From Isoetes taiwanensis (lineage: Eukaryota; Streptophyta; Lycopodiopsida; Isoetales; Isoetaceae), in the NCBI GenBank assembly GCA_021234155.1, contig JAJEKV010000046.1:9305012-9369011 (forward strand): a DNA stretch of 64,000 nucleotides, written 5' to 3'. Made by a program: the position numbers and the translations under genes. Shown here one piece after another: positions 61,257 through 64,000 of the stretch; within the stretch, counting starts at the first letter, position 1; every line of letters begins with the position of its first letter. A model generated the notes under the pieces. It was given only the letters and a program-made list of their open reading frames with translations, did not search any database and was not told where the DNA came from.

Positions 61257-61340
61257 ACCGGGTTGCATTGCGCAAATGAGGCCTGCGTTCGCGACGCAGA
61301 GGCCTTTCGCGCGATCCAACCCGAGTTGACTTTGACTCCG
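61257..61340. repeat. GC-rich hairpin repeat, copy 3
   Basis: AACCGGGTTGCATTGCGC and GCGCGATCCAACCCGAGTT form the outer arms and CTGCGTTCGCGACGCAG the inner one. GTTGACTTTGACT follows, as in copy 2. Confidence 0.75.
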
Positions 61341-61399
61341 TATATATACATACAACCATTTATTCTAGAAACATATATACATATATACAAGTTCAAAAT

Positions 61400-63190
61400 C
61401 TTATTCAAAGATTCCTAAATTTCATCTTTTCTAATCCTCCGCGCTAGGTTCCTGCTCTTGAGCATAATGGTCATCCTCTTAGCATGAATGGTGCGATCTT
61501 GGCCTCCTCGGCTTTGGCCGCTTCCTGGCGAGATCCCGCCATTGTTGATGTGGTTCAGTAGTCGTGGCCCATCTTGAACTCCTCAATAGACCCTTGATGT
61601 AGGCACTCAAAAAGAGAGTTTCTGGATCATCAGACTGGTACGATGTTGGCAATGTCGAATATGCTGAGCAGCTCTACTGTGCTGGGGATTTGGCCCATGG
61701 CGGACCTTCTTCGGGGGAATCGGGTCAAGGTGGTGGAGGCTTGATTTTCGACTCTGGTCGGCTGCCTTGTCAGATCGTTTGGCGGAGATAAATCTTGCAT
61801 GCTGCCTTCTTCTTCTCGTACTCCATATCTTGCTTGAGCTTTAAGTAGCGTCTCGCTGATGTTGCCCTTCTTGGACTGCATTGGATGTGGTTGCCGAACG
61901 TAGGCTGCGTCTGTTCTTCGGCCTCCTCCTCCTCTTCTTCTTTAGCCTCTTGTTCCCTCCTCTTGTTGTTGTGGTCTTTCCTCCTCGGGCTCATCCTCCT
62001 CCAGTTCGTCTAGTTGTGGTTCTCTCCTTGCCTGTGTCTCTTCCCTCCTTTTTTTCCGCATTGATTGCTCGCTCCCCTGCCTTTGTTCTGTTTCTTTGGA
62101 GTTGCTTCGTATTCTTAGGGATTGCTCCTCTTTTGCTTCTTTGCTCACCTACACTTCCCGGTGTTGGGGTTGCTCCTGCTTTGCTTGCCCGCCCACTTAC
62201 TCACACTTTCTTTGGGGTTGTTCCCTCTTCGAGGTTGCTCTTGCTACTCGCTCTTCATCTGCTCTTGTTGGTGTTGGGGTTGCTTCTGTTGCCGAGCTTG
62301 CTCTTGCTACTTGCCTTCACCTCCAGAAGCAGGCGTCACGATCTCAATTTCCCCTGAGCCTTGCGATCATTCGCCTGAAGTGCCAAGTCGTTGCTCCTCC
62401 TCGAGTGGAACGATTCGTCTGAAGAGCTTGAGTGGCCAAGTTCGTCGTCTGGCCTAGGTCGCAGGGCCTCACGAATTTGCTTGTCGCCGCCCACCGTGAG
62501 TGCGTCAACGTTCCGGTGCAAGCTGGAGCCTCCAACCTTCCTAGCTACTTGCTTGGTCCTCCTAACAACTTAGCTTCCCTGCTGGTGGCCCCTTTGAGCG
62601 ATCTTGCCTCTATCTTCGCGGCTCCTTTGGATCGATCTCGTCGGCTGTTCGTTCGGTGGACACTCTTATGGCAGCTTCGGAGATTAGCTTCTACTTCGCC
62701 TTACAAGGGTAAAAGGGAGGTTCAAGCTACCATTTGGGAACTTCTAGGGAGTAGAGGTGTTTCCATAGGTTTATTAGCTACTTTTTCTTAAGAGTAAATT
62801 TTATTATAACTATGGGTTAATAATTAAGGTACTTCCCCTAATCACTTAACTATTTCTCAAAATTTCCTAATTCCTTTTTGGGCCAAGTAGTGGTCATTTC
62901 ACGCGATTTCTTTCAAGCTTTATTTTGAGCGATTTCTCATTCAATTTTTCACTTGAAATGTGCGGTTCATGAACAACTTGAGCTCAAATTTACTAGAAGG
63001 TTTCTTTTGACTATATTATTTCTACCACTTAGACTATACTTAATCTAATTACGACCCTGCTAATGGGGGAAAAAAATTCTCCCATATTTCATTCGCGGTT
63101 CAAGACCGAATTCTCATTCCATTCCATAGCTAGGCCGCTTAGTCTACCTATTCAGGGGATATGGTCAGTGCTAGCTCTTGGTCAACCAAG
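61400..63190 (-). mobile_element. 5' leader and Gag N-terminal remnants of the minus-strand Gypsy element
   Basis: Between the PBS and the insertion-like break near 61.25 kb. Minus-strand frames at 62,148-61,770 are charged (PQLDELEEDEPEEERPQQQE; RREQEAKEEEEEEAEEQTQP), then YLKLKQDMEYEKKKAACKIY. This fits the coiled-coil start of a Gag, but no retrotrans_gag core is seen. Plus-strand Leu-rich frames here are the antisense of these charged segments. Confidence 0.5.
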
Positions 63191-63195
63191 AACAT

Positions 63196-63208
63196 TGCTC
63201 TGATACCA
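63196..63208 (-). other. Primer-binding site, initiator-Met tRNA type
   Basis: On the minus strand TGGTATCAGAGCA, a perfect plant tRNA-iMet PBS, one base inside the LTR end at 63,210. With the polypurine tract at 46,621 it defines the orientation of the element. Confidence 0.88.
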
Positions 63209-63209
63209 T

Positions 63210-64000
63210 TGTGACGCTCCCGCTAAATATACGGGCCCGGCCGTACACTTTCGGCAGAAATCCCCCGTCCGCTCAACAACCGCATGTGCCCCTCAGTCTA
63301 TCCCACTCTGGAACCTCCGTAGTGAAGGGGACAAAGGGTGTCTTCGCGCCCCTTCCCCTATGGGCTCCTATCACGAAGCATAAACACGCCGAACTAGCAA
63401 TACAATACAATATGCTACCTCGAGGGTAGCTCAACTGCACATCCATAGATGCAAAGAACATAATCATATGCCATAAAACACAAGAGCTCCTACCCGTGGC
63501 TCTGACACATAGGGTAGTCGACTGACTAGATAGGCCTCAAGATAGAGCGGACCGAAGTCATAACAATGGCGGGCTGGCATAAGACAATGGCTAGGGTTGA
63601 CCACTCCATCCCCCCCTCCCCATGCATACTTTGCGCATGGGCTCAATCGGGCTCGGCATGACTCTAGCCTTCCTGGATCACGTAATCCCATGGCATCACC
63701 CATCGGGACTACCCAGTTGCATCTCCCCGGTCGCTGAGGCGGGAAAGGTTGCATCTCCCCTTCCCGGGTCTAGAGGCTCCTCGGCGACTAGAGAATCGTG
63801 GCGACACACGATTGCACCGAACCCCCCAAAACAAGAGCCAAGCTGACACTTGCAACTCTTGAGAGGCGGTGGCACACCATCGCCTGGGAGGTGTCGGACC
63901 CATGCTCGCCCACACCTAAGGACCACCATAAGCCTAGCCCACTATGGGATCCCCCTCAGAGCCCCCCACTCGGGCGATCCTCCCTCCGCATTGCCTCTAG
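63210..64000 (-). mobile_element. 5' LTR of the minus-strand Gypsy element (continues beyond window)
   Basis: Begins (plus strand) TGTGACGCTCCCGCTAAATA and follows 45,060-45,800 with frequent one-base gaps and an insertion at about 63,786-63,855. Only about half of the LTR is inside the window, so the full element would be close to 20 kb if the two LTRs are a pair. Confidence 0.85.

Noticed and set aside
61101-61408. Minus-strand frames with YIYIYI runs.
   Set aside because: They are produced by the (AT)n microsatellite.
61881-62460. Leu-rich plus-strand frames resembling membrane segments.
   Set aside because: They are the antisense of Glu/Lys/Arg-rich Gag-like frames in the minus-strand retrotransposon leader.

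Overview
This is nuclear DNA of a land plant: spliced genes with GT-AG introns, a plant-type alanine aminotransferase, a chromatin-reader gene, and a heavy load of LTR retrotransposons, LINEs and DNA transposons with very few intact genes. The low gene density, the mix of pogo, PIF/Harbinger and DUF7869-like elements, and the large nested Gypsy elements suit a seed-free vascular plant such as a fern. That placement is an inference; nothing in the window fixes the species. There are no bacterial operons, RBSs or CRISPR arrays, and I see no convincing tRNA or rRNA gene.

Layout. 1-1.4 kb holds the last six exons of an alanine aminotransferase gene (+). 1.6-12.2 kb is a graveyard of mobile elements: Gypsy LTR copies with tRNA-iMet-type primer sites, a broken PIF/Harbinger transposase (-), a LINE 3' end (-), and a decayed Gypsy gag/RT/RNase H body (+). 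12.2-16.2 kb is mostly anonymous sequence. 16.2-16.65 kb has a small gene-like unit (+) with a possible TATA box and 5' intron. 17.2-23.7 kb (-) is the most interesting region. A multi-exon, disabled gene reads as a ParB-like domain followed by a beta-class (SPPY-type) DNA amino-methyltransferase-like domain. Downstream lie a pogo/Tigger-type transposase killed by three nonsense changes and two further clean exons. In and just upstream of this gene (20.07-25.58 kb) a near-perfect palindrome, core CTCGACTCGCGAGTCGAG, recurs about 17 times in three different tandem-repeat contexts.

26-35 kb is mostly non-coding: an AT-rich minisatellite, small duplications and one broken DUF7869-like transposase gene at 30.3-31.6 kb (+). 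35.08-40.69 kb (-) is the best complete gene of the window, a JADE/BRPF-like EPL-PHD-zinc knuckle-extended PHD protein with a very long unstructured N-terminal half. 42.5-43.2 kb is GC-rich and studded with a second family of short palindromes. It is followed by an unrecognised, partly broken spliced gene (43.5-45.06 kb, +), cut in an exon by the LTR of a large minus-strand Gypsy element.

That element has its 3' LTR at 45,060-46,620, its polypurine tract at 46,621, decayed pol at 47.6-49.7 kb, its 5' leader and gag start at 61.4-63.2 kb, its primer site at 63,196-63,208 and its 5' LTR from 63,210 to beyond the window. Between about 53.0 and 61.2 kb its body is split by sequence that includes spliced fragments resembling VPS13 (+ strand) and an unrecognised ORF with 16-residue repeats.
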